Assembly: GCA_000702085.1 (NCBI GenBank)
Contig: JNKP01000006.1
Coordinates: forward strand, 1-64,000
DNA length: 64,000 nt
Source of the DNA: Lachnospiraceae bacterium P6A3
GTDB taxonomy: Bacteria; Bacillota; Clostridia; Lachnospirales; Lachnospiraceae
Direction: 5' to 3'
A program made the translations under genes and the position numbers. The notes beneath the pieces were generated by a model. That model saw only the letters and a list, made by a program, of their open reading frames with translations, ran no database searches and was not told where the DNA came from. Below are positions 7,608 through 15,842 of the stretch, piece by piece (within the stretch, counting starts at the first letter, position 1; each line of letters starts with the position of its first letter).

Positions 7608-8636
7608 ATGAGAGAATTCAAAGGATATGTTCACGGAGTTGATCTGGGCGGCTGGTTTTCACAGTGCGACCACAGTTCCGAGCGTTATGACAATTTTATT
7701 AAGGAAGAAGATTTTAAGACGATCAGCTCCTGGGGACTGGATCATGTAAGACTTCCCATCGATTATGAGCTTGTTGAGGATGAAAACGGAGCATACAGAC
7801 AAGACGGCATCGAGCGCATCAGAAAAGCTCTTGAACTTGCGGGAAAATATAACCTGAACACCGTACTCGATCTTCACAAAACCTACGGGTATTCTTTTGA
7901 CATAGGGTACGGTGAGAGCGGATTTTTCGAAAATGAGAAGTATCAGGAGAGATTCTACAAACTGTGGGAGAAGCTGGCTTCCGAGTTCGGCGGTTACGGC
8001 GATGCTCTTGCTTTCGAGCTTCTCAACGAAGTAACGAAAAAAGAATACTGCGACACATGGAACAGGATCGCTAAGGAGTGCATAAGAAGAATCCGTGCAA
8101 TTCTTCCGGATGTTAAGATTCTAATCGGCGGATATTATAACAACAGTATAGTTGCACTTAAGGATCTTGAAGCTCCTTATGATGAGAACATCGTTTACAA
8201 TTTCCATTGCTATGATCCTTTGATCTTCACACATCAGGGAGCGGGCTGGGTTGATAAAATGGATCTTGATTTCAGGATTTCCGTTGATGCAACTTACGGC
8301 GAAATGGCGAAGGCATCCGAAGAACAGACAAACGGCATCGGAGAAGATCTTAAGCTTCTGGATCCGGATGAGAAGCTCAGTTCAAAGTATTTCGATAAGT
8401 GTTTTGCTGAAGCGGTAGCTGTGGCAGAGGAAAGAAACGTACCTCTTTACTGCGGAGAATACGGAGTTATCGAGTGTGCATCCGCGGAAGATACTCTCAG
8501 ATGGTATGAGATGATCGGCGAATCCTTCAATAAATATAATATAGGAAGAGCCGCATGGTCTTATAAGGAGATGAACTTCGGACTTACATCTCCCGCACTT
8601 GACGGAGTACGTGACAAGCTTATCAAACTCTTATAA
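7608..8636 (+). CDS. Cytoplasmic glycoside hydrolase family 5 (cellulase-like) enzyme
   Basis: A 342-residue GH5-type (beta/alpha)8 enzyme. The acid/base Glu is at about residue 141 in LAFELLNEV and the nucleophile Glu at about 284 in PLYCGEYGV; the conserved Arg in DHVRLPIDYE, the His in NFHCYDP and the Trp in AAWSYKEMNFG also fit. It starts directly with the catalytic domain: no signal peptide, membrane segment or carbohydrate-binding module. It should therefore act inside the cell, probably on short beta-linked oligosaccharides after uptake. AAGAAGGAAAA precedes the ATG. No transporter is adjacent, so the substrate is unknown. Confidence 0.85.
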   Translation: MREFKGYVHGVDLGGWFSQCDHSSERYDNFIKEEDFKTISSWGLDHVRLPIDYELVEDENGAYRQDGIERIRKALELAGKYNLNTVLDLHKTYGYSFDIGYGESGFFENEKYQERFYKLWEKLASEFGGYGDALAFELLNEVTKKEYCDTWNRIAKECIRRIRAILPDVKILIGGYYNNSIVALKDLEAPYDENIVYNFHCYDPLIFTHQGAGWVDKMDLDFRISVDATYGEMAKASEEQTNGIGEDLKLLDPDEKLSSKYFDKCFAEAVAVAEERNVPLYCGEYGVIECASAEDTLRWYEMIGESFNKYNIGRAAWSYKEMNFGLTSPALDGVRDKLIKLL

Positions 8637-8651
8637 TTTTTCAGAAAAATA

Positions 8652-8680
8652 TTGCAAAGAATTCCGGCATATATTATTCT
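8652..8680 (+). promoter_or_regulatory. Promoter of the trpE T-box leader
   Basis: TTGCAA (8652-8657), a 17-bp spacer and TATTCT (8675-8680) precede the T-box RNA by about 10 bp, the expected place for the leader promoter. Confidence 0.5.
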
Positions 8681-8689
8681 GAATAAAAT

Positions 8690-8950
8690 CGTATAGAAAC
8701 CGATGACGAAGAGGAGTAGCAAAGGACGCTTGCTAAGAGAGAGCCCGGGGCGGTGTGATCCGGACAGTAAAGGCTTATGTGAATGGACTTCGGAGGGCAT
8801 GGTGGAAATACCATGACGTGAGGCATACGTAAGTTGCCGGGGATATGAAGGTATCCCGCGAGAGCATGGGTCAAACCATGAAGCAGGGTGGCACCGCGAA
8901 TTAACAGATTCGTCCCTGACAGTATAACAGTACTGTCAGGGATTTTTTTA
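8690..8950 (+). ncRNA. T-box riboswitch, predicted tRNA-Trp specificity
   Basis: The leader carries the invariant T-box sequence AGGGTGGCACCGCGA (8885-8899), the K-turn/GA region GATGACGAAGAGGAGTA near 8703-8719, and AGAGAG in Stem I. Uncharged tRNA pairs with the specifier codon in Stem I and with the UGGN bulge, stabilising an antiterminator. In GTGAATGGACTTCGG the specifier reads TGG (8784-8786), a Trp codon. The N of UGGN is C, which pairs with the G discriminator base of bacterial tRNA-Trp. The next gene is trpE, which agrees. This ~410-bp stretch between GH5 and trpE holds only this leader and the hairpin repeat at 8962-9028. Confidence 0.93.
8914..8949 (+). terminator. T-box intrinsic terminator
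   Basis: CCCTGACAGTA (8914-8924) pairs perfectly with TACTGTCAGGG (8931-8941) around TAACAG and is followed by seven T residues. It lies 15 nt after the T-box sequence and is the OFF state of the leader. Confidence 0.92.
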
Positions 8951-8961
8951 TATGATGACGA

Positions 8962-9028
8962 GGTGACGCCGGGGACGCTTCATTTTTGTCATCAAAGATG
9001 ACAAAAATGAAGCGTCCCCAGTGTCACC
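8962..9028. repeat. REP-like long perfect hairpin between T-box and trpE
   Basis: A 23-bp perfect inverted repeat (8971-8993 with 8997-9019) encloses only AAA. The arm begins GGGGACGCTTCATTTTTGTC. Outer arms GGTGAC (8962-8967) and GTCACC (9023-9028) extend the dyad. The GGGGACG...CGTCCCC ends resemble REP-type repeats mobilised by RAYT (Y1) transposases that I recall from Firmicutes genomes; that family link is inference. There is no U-tract. It lies 23 nt upstream of the trpE ATG, downstream of the riboswitch terminator, so it is transcribed whenever the T-box is ON. Confidence 0.7.
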
Positions 9029-9051
9029 CGGATCAGGCAGGAGGAAAGCAG

Positions 9052-10500
9052 ATGACTTTAGAAGAACTGAAATCACTTAAAACTGAAGGTAAATATGACA
9101 TCGCACCGGTAAGCTGCGAGATGCTTTCCGATATGAGAACTCCCATACAGGTTCTCAGGATACTTAAGAATGTATCAGATCATTGTTATCTTCTGGAATC
9201 GGCCAAAGATAATGATAACTGGGGCAGATATACTTTTCTTGGTTTTGATCCCAAGCTTGAGATAACCTGCCTTAACGGACGGATGAAGATCGGTGAAGAC
9301 GCATTTGAAACAGATTGTCCCGAGAAGGCTATAAGAGAGCTTCTTGCCCGTTACAGAAGCCCGAAGATATCTTCCCTTCCTCCTTTTACCGGAGGACTTG
9401 TGGGATATTTTGCATATGACTATATCAAGTATGCGGAAAAATCTCTTCACCTTACGGAAGAAGATGAAGAGCAGTTCAACGATATCGATCTGATGCTTTT
9501 TGACAAGGTCATTGCTTTCGATCATCTCAAGCAGAAGATCATAATCATCGTAAATATTCATTTGGACGATATCGATGCCGAATATGCAAGGGCACGGGAA
9601 GAACTTGCGAAGCTAAAGGATCTTATAGAAAACGGTGAGATGTGCGCAGATACCGCAGGAAAGGCAACGGGTGAATTCACTCCCGTATTTGATAAGGATG
9701 CCTATTGCGCAATGGTAGAAAAAGCAAAGCATCATATCGTCGAAGGAGATATTTTCCAGATAGTTCTTTCAAATAAGCTCAGTGCTCCTTTTGAAGGATC
9801 TCTTCTTAATACTTACAGGATGCTCAGAACTATTAATCCTTCACCTTATATGTTCTATTTCAGTTCAAACGATCTGGAACTTGCCGGTGCTTCTCCCGAG
9901 ACTCTGGTAAAACTTCAGGACGGAGTACTTCATACATTTCCTCTTGCGGGTACGAGAAAGCGCGGTAAGGATGAAGAGGAAGACAAGGCTCTTGTTGAGG
10001 ATCTGCTTGCGGATCCGAAGGAACTTGCGGAGCACAATATGCTGGTAGATCTGGGAAGAAACGATCTGGGAAGGATATCCAAATTCGGAACCGTTGAAGT
10101 CGAAAAGCTTCGCGAAGTACAGTTCTTCTCACATGTAATGCATATCGGATCCACCGTAAGAGGTGAGATAAGGGATGATGAGGACGCAATGAGCGCCATA
10201 GGTGCGGTTCTTCCCGCAGGTACTCTTTCCGGCGCTCCCAAGATCAGGGCATGCGAACTTATAGATGAGCTTGAAGGAAATAAGAGAGGCGTTTACGGAG
10301 GGGCCATCGGATATATCGACTTTACCGGAAACCTTGATACATGTATTTCCATAAGACTTGCTTATAAGAAGAAGGGCAAGGTATTTGTAAGAAGCGGAGC
10401 CGGTATTGTAGCGGATTCCGTTCCCGAGTCCGAGTTTACCGAGTGTATCAACAAGGCTTCTGCCGTTATCAAAGCCATCACACAGGCTTCGGAGGTGTAA
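9052..10500 (+). CDS. trpE: Anthranilate synthase component I
   Basis: A 482-residue chorismate-utilising enzyme making anthranilate from chorismate with ammonia supplied by TrpG. The N-terminal domain has the tryptophan feedback motif LLES (about residues 47-50). The C-terminal catalytic domain contains FQIVLSNKL, YMFYF, GASPETLV, TFPLAGTRKRG, ELAEHNMLVDLGRNDLGR, HIGSTVRG and AGTLSGAPKIRA. The open frame extends upstream to 8986, but that part is only the hairpin repeat; AGGAGG at 9039-9044 points to the ATG at 9052. Expression should be controlled by the Trp T-box. The trpG start follows by one base. Confidence 0.95.
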   Translation: MTLEELKSLKTEGKYDIAPVSCEMLSDMRTPIQVLRILKNVSDHCYLLESAKDNDNWGRYTFLGFDPKLEITCLNGRMKIGEDAFETDCPEKAIRELLARYRSPKISSLPPFTGGLVGYFAYDYIKYAEKSLHLTEEDEEQFNDIDLMLFDKVIAFDHLKQKIIIIVNIHLDDIDAEYARAREELAKLKDLIENGEMCADTAGKATGEFTPVFDKDAYCAMVEKAKHHIVEGDIFQIVLSNKLSAPFEGSLLNTYRMLRTINPSPYMFYFSSNDLELAGASPETLVKLQDGVLHTFPLAGTRKRGKDEEEDKALVEDLLADPKELAEHNMLVDLGRNDLGRISKFGTVEVEKLREVQFFSHVMHIGSTVRGEIRDDEDAMSAIGAVLPAGTLSGAPKIRACELIDELEGNKRGVYGGAIGYIDFTGNLDTCISIRLAYKKKGKVFVRSGAGIVADSVPESEFTECINKASAVIKAITQASEV

Positions 10501-10501
10501 G

Positions 10502-11068
10502 ATGATCCTGCTTATAGACAATTATGACAGCTTTTCATATAACTTATTCCAGCTTGTGGGAGAGATAAATCCTGACATCCGTGTCGTAAGAAACGATGCT
10601 TACACGGCCAGCGAGATCAGGCAGATGAAGCCTTCTCATATAATCTTAAGTCCGGGTCCCGGAAGACCGGAGGATGCCGGAGTATGTATAGACGTGGTAA
10701 AGGAGCTTTCGGGAGAATTTCCCATCCTCGGAGTCTGCCTCGGACATCAGTCCATCTGCGCAGCATTCGGAGCGGTTGTAACCTACGCCAAGACTCTTAT
10801 GCACGGTAAGAGCTCGGTCGTAACTCTTGATAACGGGTCGGCTCTTTTTAAGGGACTCGGTAAGACTACGGAGGTTGCAAGATATCACTCTCTCGCCGCG
10901 GATGAAAACACCATGCCGGACTGTCTTAAGGTGACCGCACGTACGGATGACGGTGAGGTTATGGCGGTTGAACATAAGGAATTCAAAGTGTACGGAGTGC
11001 AGTTCCATCCCGAATCCATACTTACTCCCGAAGGCAGAAAGATGCTGAGGAATTATTTAGAGGTATAG
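10502..11068 (+). CDS. trpG: Anthranilate synthase component II (glutamine amidotransferase)
   Basis: A 188-residue class I glutamine amidotransferase that releases ammonia from glutamine for TrpE. It has LLIDNYDSFSYNL at the N-terminus, the oxyanion segment SPGPGRPEDAG, the nucleophile Cys in ILGVCLGHQS and the His-Glu pair in GVQFHPESILT. It overlaps functionally with PabA, and in many Firmicutes one subunit serves both pathways. The ribosome site lies in the end of trpE (GGAGG), implying coupling. No other trp gene follows, so the rest of the pathway must be elsewhere. Confidence 0.92.
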   Translation: MILLIDNYDSFSYNLFQLVGEINPDIRVVRNDAYTASEIRQMKPSHIILSPGPGRPEDAGVCIDVVKELSGEFPILGVCLGHQSICAAFGAVVTYAKTLMHGKSSVVTLDNGSALFKGLGKTTEVARYHSLAADENTMPDCLKVTARTDDGEVMAVEHKEFKVYGVQFHPESILTPEGRKMLRNYLEV

Positions 11069-11070
11069 TG

Positions 11071-11098
11071 TGTACAATGCGATTTTGCACTTTGTACA
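11071..11098. other. Inverted repeat after trpG
   Basis: TGTACAA (11071-11077) and TTGTACA (11092-11098) are perfect arms, with inner TGC/GCA pairing. No T-tract follows, so it is a poor terminator. It may be a partial terminator for trpEG or an operator for the gltB promoter at 11130. Confidence 0.35.
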
Positions 11099-11129
11099 GT
11101 GTATCACATTAAAGTAATAAAGTTTTTTG

Positions 11130-11158
11130 TTGACAAATCTTTTATAAAAGTCTATTTT
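11130..11158 (+). promoter_or_regulatory. gltB promoter
   Basis: A consensus TTGACA (11130-11135), a 17-bp spacer and TATTTT (11153-11158). The expected transcription start is about 11164-11167, the first base of the ANTAR-type hairpin. The glnN leader has the same layout. Confidence 0.65.
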
Positions 11159-11166
11159 ATTGAGAA

Positions 11167-11184
11167 AGAGGCAAAGGCGTCTCT
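11167..11184 (+). promoter_or_regulatory. ANTAR-type hexaloop hairpin in the gltB leader
   Basis: AGAGGC (11167-11172) and GTCTCT (11179-11184) form a 6-bp stem with one G-U pair around the hexaloop AAAGGC. A at loop position 1 and G at position 4 are the signature recognised by ANTAR-domain antiterminators. Its 3' arm is part of the 5' arm of the terminator at 11176-11217, so hairpin and terminator exclude each other. Known ANTAR targets have two such hairpins; I see one. Confidence 0.7.
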
Positions 11185-11217
11185 AATGTTTTAATGACAT
11201 TAGAGGCGTCTTTTTCT
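11176..11217 (+). terminator. Regulated intrinsic terminator in the gltB leader
   Basis: GGCGTCTCTAATGT (11176-11189) pairs with ACATTAGAGGCGTC (11197-11210), 14 bp with two G-U pairs and a 7-nt loop, followed by TTTTTCTTTTTTT. It lies 80 nt before gltB and must be disrupted for gltB transcription. Confidence 0.85.
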
Positions 11218-11296
11218 TTTTTTCCGAGGTTGAAATGTTTACCGGACCTTGGGCCCGGTATGGATTACTTAAGACTTATGTTGAAAGGAAGAAGAC

Positions 11297-14200
11297 ATGG
11301 ACAATAATCTTTCATATGACAGAGAACATGATGCGTGCGGAATAGGTGCGGTTGTTAAGATTGACGGTGTACCCGAATATTCCGTTCTCGATGATGCTCT
11401 TACCATCGTTGAAAAGCTTGAGCACAGAGCAGGTAAGGATGCCAGCGGCAAGGTCGGAGACGGTGTCGGTATCATGCTTCAGATCTCTCATCCTTTTTTC
11501 TCTGCTGCATTAAAGAAAGCAGGGATAAAGGTCAGTCATGCGGGAGATTATGGTATAGGTATGTTCTTCCTTCCCCAGGATGAACTTAAGCGCACCTTTG
11601 CAAAGAGACTCTTTGAAGTTATTGCGGATAAAGAGGGCGTTACCGTAAAGGGCTGGAGAGAGGTTCCAACCAATCCCAAGATCCTCGGTGAGAGGGCTCT
11701 TGATTGCATGCCTTCGATCTGGCAGTGCGTTGTCGCAAGACCCGAGGGAGTTCAGAAGGGTATAGACTTTGACAGAAAGCTTTATGTCATCAGAAGAGAG
11801 TTTGAGCAGTCTTCCGATGATACTTATATCTGTTCTCTTTCTTCAAGGACCATAGTCTATAAGGGAATGTTCCTGGTTTCCCAGCTCAGACGTTTCTATG
11901 ACGATCTGCAGAGCAAGGAGTACACCACCGCGGTTGCTCTTGTTCACTCAAGATTTTCCACCAATACTCTTCCCAGTTGGGAGAGAGCTCATCCGTACAG
12001 ATTCATAGCACATAACGGTGAGATCAATACCATCAGAGGTAATGCGGACAGAATGCTTGCACGTGAGGAGACCATGCACTCCGCACTTCTGGAAGCCGAG
12101 AAGAGTAAGATCTATCCCGTTATCTCGGCAAGCGGATCCGACTCCGCCATGCTTGATAACACTCTTGAATTCCTCTACATGAACGGAATGGATCTGCCTC
12201 TTGCAATGATGGCTCTGATTCCCGAGCCCTGGAAGCACAACAGATTCATGAGCGAATCCAAGAAGGATTTCTATCACTACTACGCAACCATGATGGAGCC
12301 CTGGGACGGTCCCGCTGCAATTCTTTTCACCGACGGTGAACTCTTCGGTGCAACTCTCGACCGTAACGGACTTCGTCCTTCCAGATATTATGTAACGGAT
12401 GACAACAGACTGATCCTTTCATCCGAAGTAGGTGTTCTGGATATCGCTCCCGAGCACATCGTAGAAAAATCAAGACTTACCCCCGGAAGAATGCTTCTTG
12501 TCGATATGCGTAAGAAGAGGATTATTTCCGATGAGGAGTGCAAAGAATTCTATGCATCCTCCAATCCTTACGGCGAGTGGCTTGATGCACATCTGATCAG
12601 ACTTAAGGATCTGACCATCCCCAATCATCAGGTTCCCGTTCACACCCAGCCCGAAAGAGACAGATTGTATAAGGTATTCGGATACAGCTACGAGGAGGTT
12701 AAGACATATATCCTTGAAGCTGCCAAGAATGGTGCGGAGCCCACTGTATCAATGGGTCATGACGTGCCTCTTGCATCACTTTCCGATAACTACCCTTTGA
12801 TGTACAGATTCTTCCAGCAGCAGTTTGCCCAGGTTACGAATCCTCCCATCGACTCACTCAGAGAAAAGATTGTTACCGATACAACCGTGTACATCGGATC
12901 CGACGGTGATCTCTTATGTGAAAAGAGTGATAACTGCACCGTACTTGAAGTAAACAACCCGATACTTACCGGTGTTGATGTCATGAAGATACGCTCCATG
13001 AAGCGTAAGGGCTTTATGACCGAGACCATATCACTCCTTTACTACAAGCACACATCCCTGTCCCGCGCGGTCGAGCAGCTTTATCTCTCCGTAGACCGTG
13101 CGGTCTCGCAGGGTGCCAATATCATAATCCTCTCCGACCGCGGAGTAGACGAAAACCATGTGCCCATCCCCGCTCTCCTTGCTGTATCAGCGGTTGAGCA
13201 GCATCTGGTACATACGAAAAAGAGAACGGCGGTATCTCTCATCCTCGAAACTGCCGAGGTAAGAGATGTTCATCAGGCCGCATGCATACTCGGTTTCGGT
13301 GCACGTGCCGTCAACCCTTATCTGGCACATGAGTGTATCGGAGAGCTTATTAATCTGGGACTGCTCGATAAGGATCTCCATACCGCCATCGATGATTTTG
13401 ACAAGGCACTTTTATCCGGCGTTGTTAAGATCGCAGCCAAGATGGGTATCTCAACGATACAGTCATATCAGTCCGCAAGGATCTTTGAAGCCATCGGTCT
13501 TTCCGATGAGGTTATCAGGGATTATTTTGCGGGAGTAGCATCAAGAGTCGGCGGAATCGGAGTCAAGGAACTGGAAGAGGGAATCTCTTACAGACATGAC
13601 AGAGCATTCGATCCCATGGGACTTCCCGTAGATCCCGTACTCGACAGCATGGGCTATCACAACTTAAGAAGCGGAAACGGCAAAGAGGATCATCTCTATT
13701 CTCCCAAGGTTATCGTTCTTCTCCAGCAGGCCGTAAGAACCGGAGATTACGAGAAGTTTAAGGAGTACACCGCGCTTGTTGATGATGCAAAGCATCCTCA
13801 TACCTTAAGAGGGCTTCTTGAATTCGTTCCCGCAGGTAAGAGCATTGATATAGACAAGGTTGAGCCTGTAAGTGAGATCGTTAAGCGTTTCCAGGTAGGC
13901 GCAATGAGTTACGGTTCACTTTCGAGAGAAGCTCATGAGACTATAGCAACCGCAATGAACAGACTCGGCGGAAGATCCAATACCGGTGAAGGCGGTGAAG
14001 CTTCCGACAGATTCGGTACCGAGAGAAATTCTGCGGTCAAGCAGGTTGCATCGGGAAGATTCGGTGTTACGGAAGAATATCTCCTCAGTGCGAGTGAGAT
14101 TCAGATCAAGATGGCTCAGGGCGCAAAGCCCGGCGAAGGCGGAAACCTTCCCGCAGCCAAGGTATACCCCTGGGTTGCCAAGACCAGATGTTCCACACCC

Positions 14201-15826
14201 GGAGTACAGCTGATCTCCCCTCCTCCTCACCATGATATTTATTCCATCGAGGATCTGGCTCAGCTTATTTACGACCTTAAGAACGCAAACAGAAATGCGA
14301 GAATATCAGTAAAGCTTGTATCGGAAGCAGGCGTAGGAACCATAGCATCAGGTGTTGCAAAGGCAGGTGCACAGGTAGTGCTTATCTCCGGTTATGACGG
14401 AGGTACGGGTGCGGCTCCTTACAGTTCGGTTCACGGTGCAGGTCTTCCCTGGGAGCTTGGCGTAGCCGAGACTCATCAGGCACTTATAGACAGCGGACTC
14501 AGATCAAGAGTAAGGATCGAGACGGACGGAAAGCTTATGACGGGACGTGACGTTGCAATCGCAGCACTTCTCGGCGCGGAGGAATTCGGATTTGCCACGG
14601 CTCCCCTTGTATCCCTGGGATGCATGATGATGAGAGTCTGCTCCAAGGATACCTGCCCGGTAGGTATTGCAACCCAGAACGAGATCCTCCGAAAGAGATT
14701 TGCAGGAAAGCCCGAGCATGTTATGAACTTCATGACATTTGCGGCAATGCAGCTTCGTGAGATAATGGCGTACTTAGGATTTAAGACCGTTGATGAGATG
14801 ATCGGACGCACCGACTGTCTGAAAAAGAGAGAAAGCTTCGATCAGCCTCATGCACATACGATCTCTTTTGACGCGATACTTAAACCCGAATTTGCACATA
14901 TCAGTGAGAACAGATTCGATCCGAAGCAGGCATATGATTTTGAACTTGAGAAGACTCTTGATGTAAACAAGCTTCTTCCCTGGTTTGAGAAGGCATCCAA
15001 AACAAAATCTGCTTCATCCAAGGTTTCCGTCAAGGTAAGCTCCACAGACAGAAGTATGGGAACCATTCTCGGATCCGAGATAGTTAAAAAGTACGGTGAC
15101 GGATGCAGTAAGCTTGCAGAAGACAGATACATTGTGGAATGTGAAGGCGGCGGCGGCCAGTCCTTCGGTGCATTCATTCCTCATGGTCTTACCATCAGAC
15201 TTAATGGTGATGCCAACGACGGATTCGGAAAAGGTCTTTCCGGAGGAAAGCTTGTTGTCACTCCTCCCGAGGGCAGCAGGTTTGAAGCTTCGGAGAATAT
15301 CATAGTCGGTAATGTTGCATTGTACGGTGCTACATCCGGTAAGGCTTATATCACCGGTGTTGCGGGCGAAAGATTCTGCGTAAGAAATTCCGGAGCCACT
15401 GCAGTAGCGGAAGGCTGCGGAGACCACGGTCTTGAATACATGACGGGCGGAAGAGTTGTAATACTGGGAAGTACAGGTAAGAACTTTGCCGCAGGTATGA
15501 GCGGCGGTATCGCTTATGTACTTGATAAGGACCACAGCCTATACCGCAGGATCAACAAGGATATGATCGAACTCGAAGAAGTATCCGAGAAGGTTGACCG
15601 TGAAGAACTTAAGACCATACTGGAAGATTATGTGGCTTCAACCGGTTCCAAGCTCGGAAAAGAGATACTTGATAATTTCGATGAAGAGCTTCTTTGCTTC
15701 AAGAAGGTAATCGCAAGAGATTATCAGAGAATGATCAGAACCATCGCCAAGTATGAAGAGGAAGGCGCATCCAGAGAAAGAGCCGAACTTGAAGCATTCA
15801 AAGAAGTTACTAACGCAGCGGTTTAA
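11297..15826 (+). CDS. gltB: Glutamate synthase (NADPH), large subunit
   Basis: A full-length 1509-residue GOGAT large subunit. It hydrolyses glutamine at the N-terminus and channels ammonia to the FMN site, where 2-oxoglutarate becomes glutamate. The N-terminal amidotransferase nucleophile is Cys14 in REHDACGIG, so the start requires processing of about 13 residues, as usual. Later marks are the FMN-domain stretch FQVGAMSYGSLSREAHE, GEGGEASDRF, KPGEGGNLPAAKVYPWVAKTR (in two parts), VSEAGVGTIASGVAKAG, the [3Fe-4S] cysteines in CSKDTCPVGIATQ and the C-terminal beta-helix with GGGGQSFGAF. GAAAGGAAGAAG precedes the ATG. gltD follows after 16 nt. The leader carries an ANTAR-type antitermination switch. 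Confidence 0.97.
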   Translation: MDNNLSYDREHDACGIGAVVKIDGVPEYSVLDDALTIVEKLEHRAGKDASGKVGDGVGIMLQISHPFFSAALKKAGIKVSHAGDYGIGMFFLPQDELKRTFAKRLFEVIADKEGVTVKGWREVPTNPKILGERALDCMPSIWQCVVARPEGVQKGIDFDRKLYVIRREFEQSSDDTYICSLSSRTIVYKGMFLVSQLRRFYDDLQSKEYTTAVALVHSRFSTNTLPSWERAHPYRFIAHNGEINTIRGNADRMLAREETMHSALLEAEKSKIYPVISASGSDSAMLDNTLEFLYMNGMDLPLAMMALIPEPWKHNRFMSESKKDFYHYYATMMEPWDGPAAILFTDGELFGATLDRNGLRPSRYYVTDDNRLILSSEVGVLDIAPEHIVEKSRLTPGRMLLVDMRKKRIISDEECKEFYASSNPYGEWLDAHLIRLKDLTIPNHQVPVHTQPERDRLYKVFGYSYEEVKTYILEAAKNGAEPTVSMGHDVPLASLSDNYPLMYRFFQQQFAQVTNPPIDSLREKIVTDTTVYIGSDGDLLCEKSDNCTVLEVNNPILTGVDVMKIRSMKRKGFMTETISLLYYKHTSLSRAVEQLYLSVDRAVSQGANIIILSDRGVDENHVPIPALLAVSAVEQHLVHTKKRTAVSLILETAEVRDVHQAACILGFGARAVNPYLAHECIGELINLGLLDKDLHTAIDDFDKALLSGVVKIAAKMGISTIQSYQSARIFEAIGLSDEVIRDYFAGVASRVGGIGVKELEEGISYRHDRAFDPMGLPVDPVLDSMGYHNLRSGNGKEDHLYSPKVIVLLQQAVRTGDYEKFKEYTALVDDAKHPHTLRGLLEFVPAGKSIDIDKVEPVSEIVKRFQVGAMSYGSLSREAHETIATAMNRLGGRSNTGEGGEASDRFGTERNSAVKQVASGRFGVTEEYLLSASEIQIKMAQGAKPGEGGNLPAAKVYPWVAKTRCSTPGVQLISPPPHHDIYSIEDLAQLIYDLKNANRNARISVKLVSEAGVGTIASGVAKAGAQVVLISGYDGGTGAAPYSSVHGAGLPWELGVAETHQALIDSGLRSRVRIETDGKLMTGRDVAIAALLGAEEFGFATAPLVSLGCMMMRVCSKDTCPVGIATQNEILRKRFAGKPEHVMNFMTFAAMQLREIMAYLGFKTVDEMIGRTDCLKKRESFDQPHAHTISFDAILKPEFAHISENRFDPKQAYDFELEKTLDVNKLLPWFEKASKTKSASSKVSVKVSSTDRSMGTILGSEIVKKYGDGCSKLAEDRYIVECEGGGGQSFGAFIPHGLTIRLNGDANDGFGKGLSGGKLVVTPPEGSRFEASENIIVGNVALYGATSGKAYITGVAGERFCVRNSGATAVAEGCGDHGLEYMTGGRVVILGSTGKNFAAGMSGGIAYVLDKDHSLYRRINKDMIELEEVSEKVDREELKTILEDYVASTGSKLGKEILDNFDEELLCFKKVIARDYQRMIRTIAKYEEEGASRERAELEAFKEVTNAAV

Positions 15827-15842
15827 AAGGCAGGGAGATAAA

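Noticed and set aside
8986-9051. N-terminal extension of trpE to 8986
   Set aside because: The extra 22 codons are the arm of the perfect hairpin, and the AGGAGG before 9052 marks the real start.
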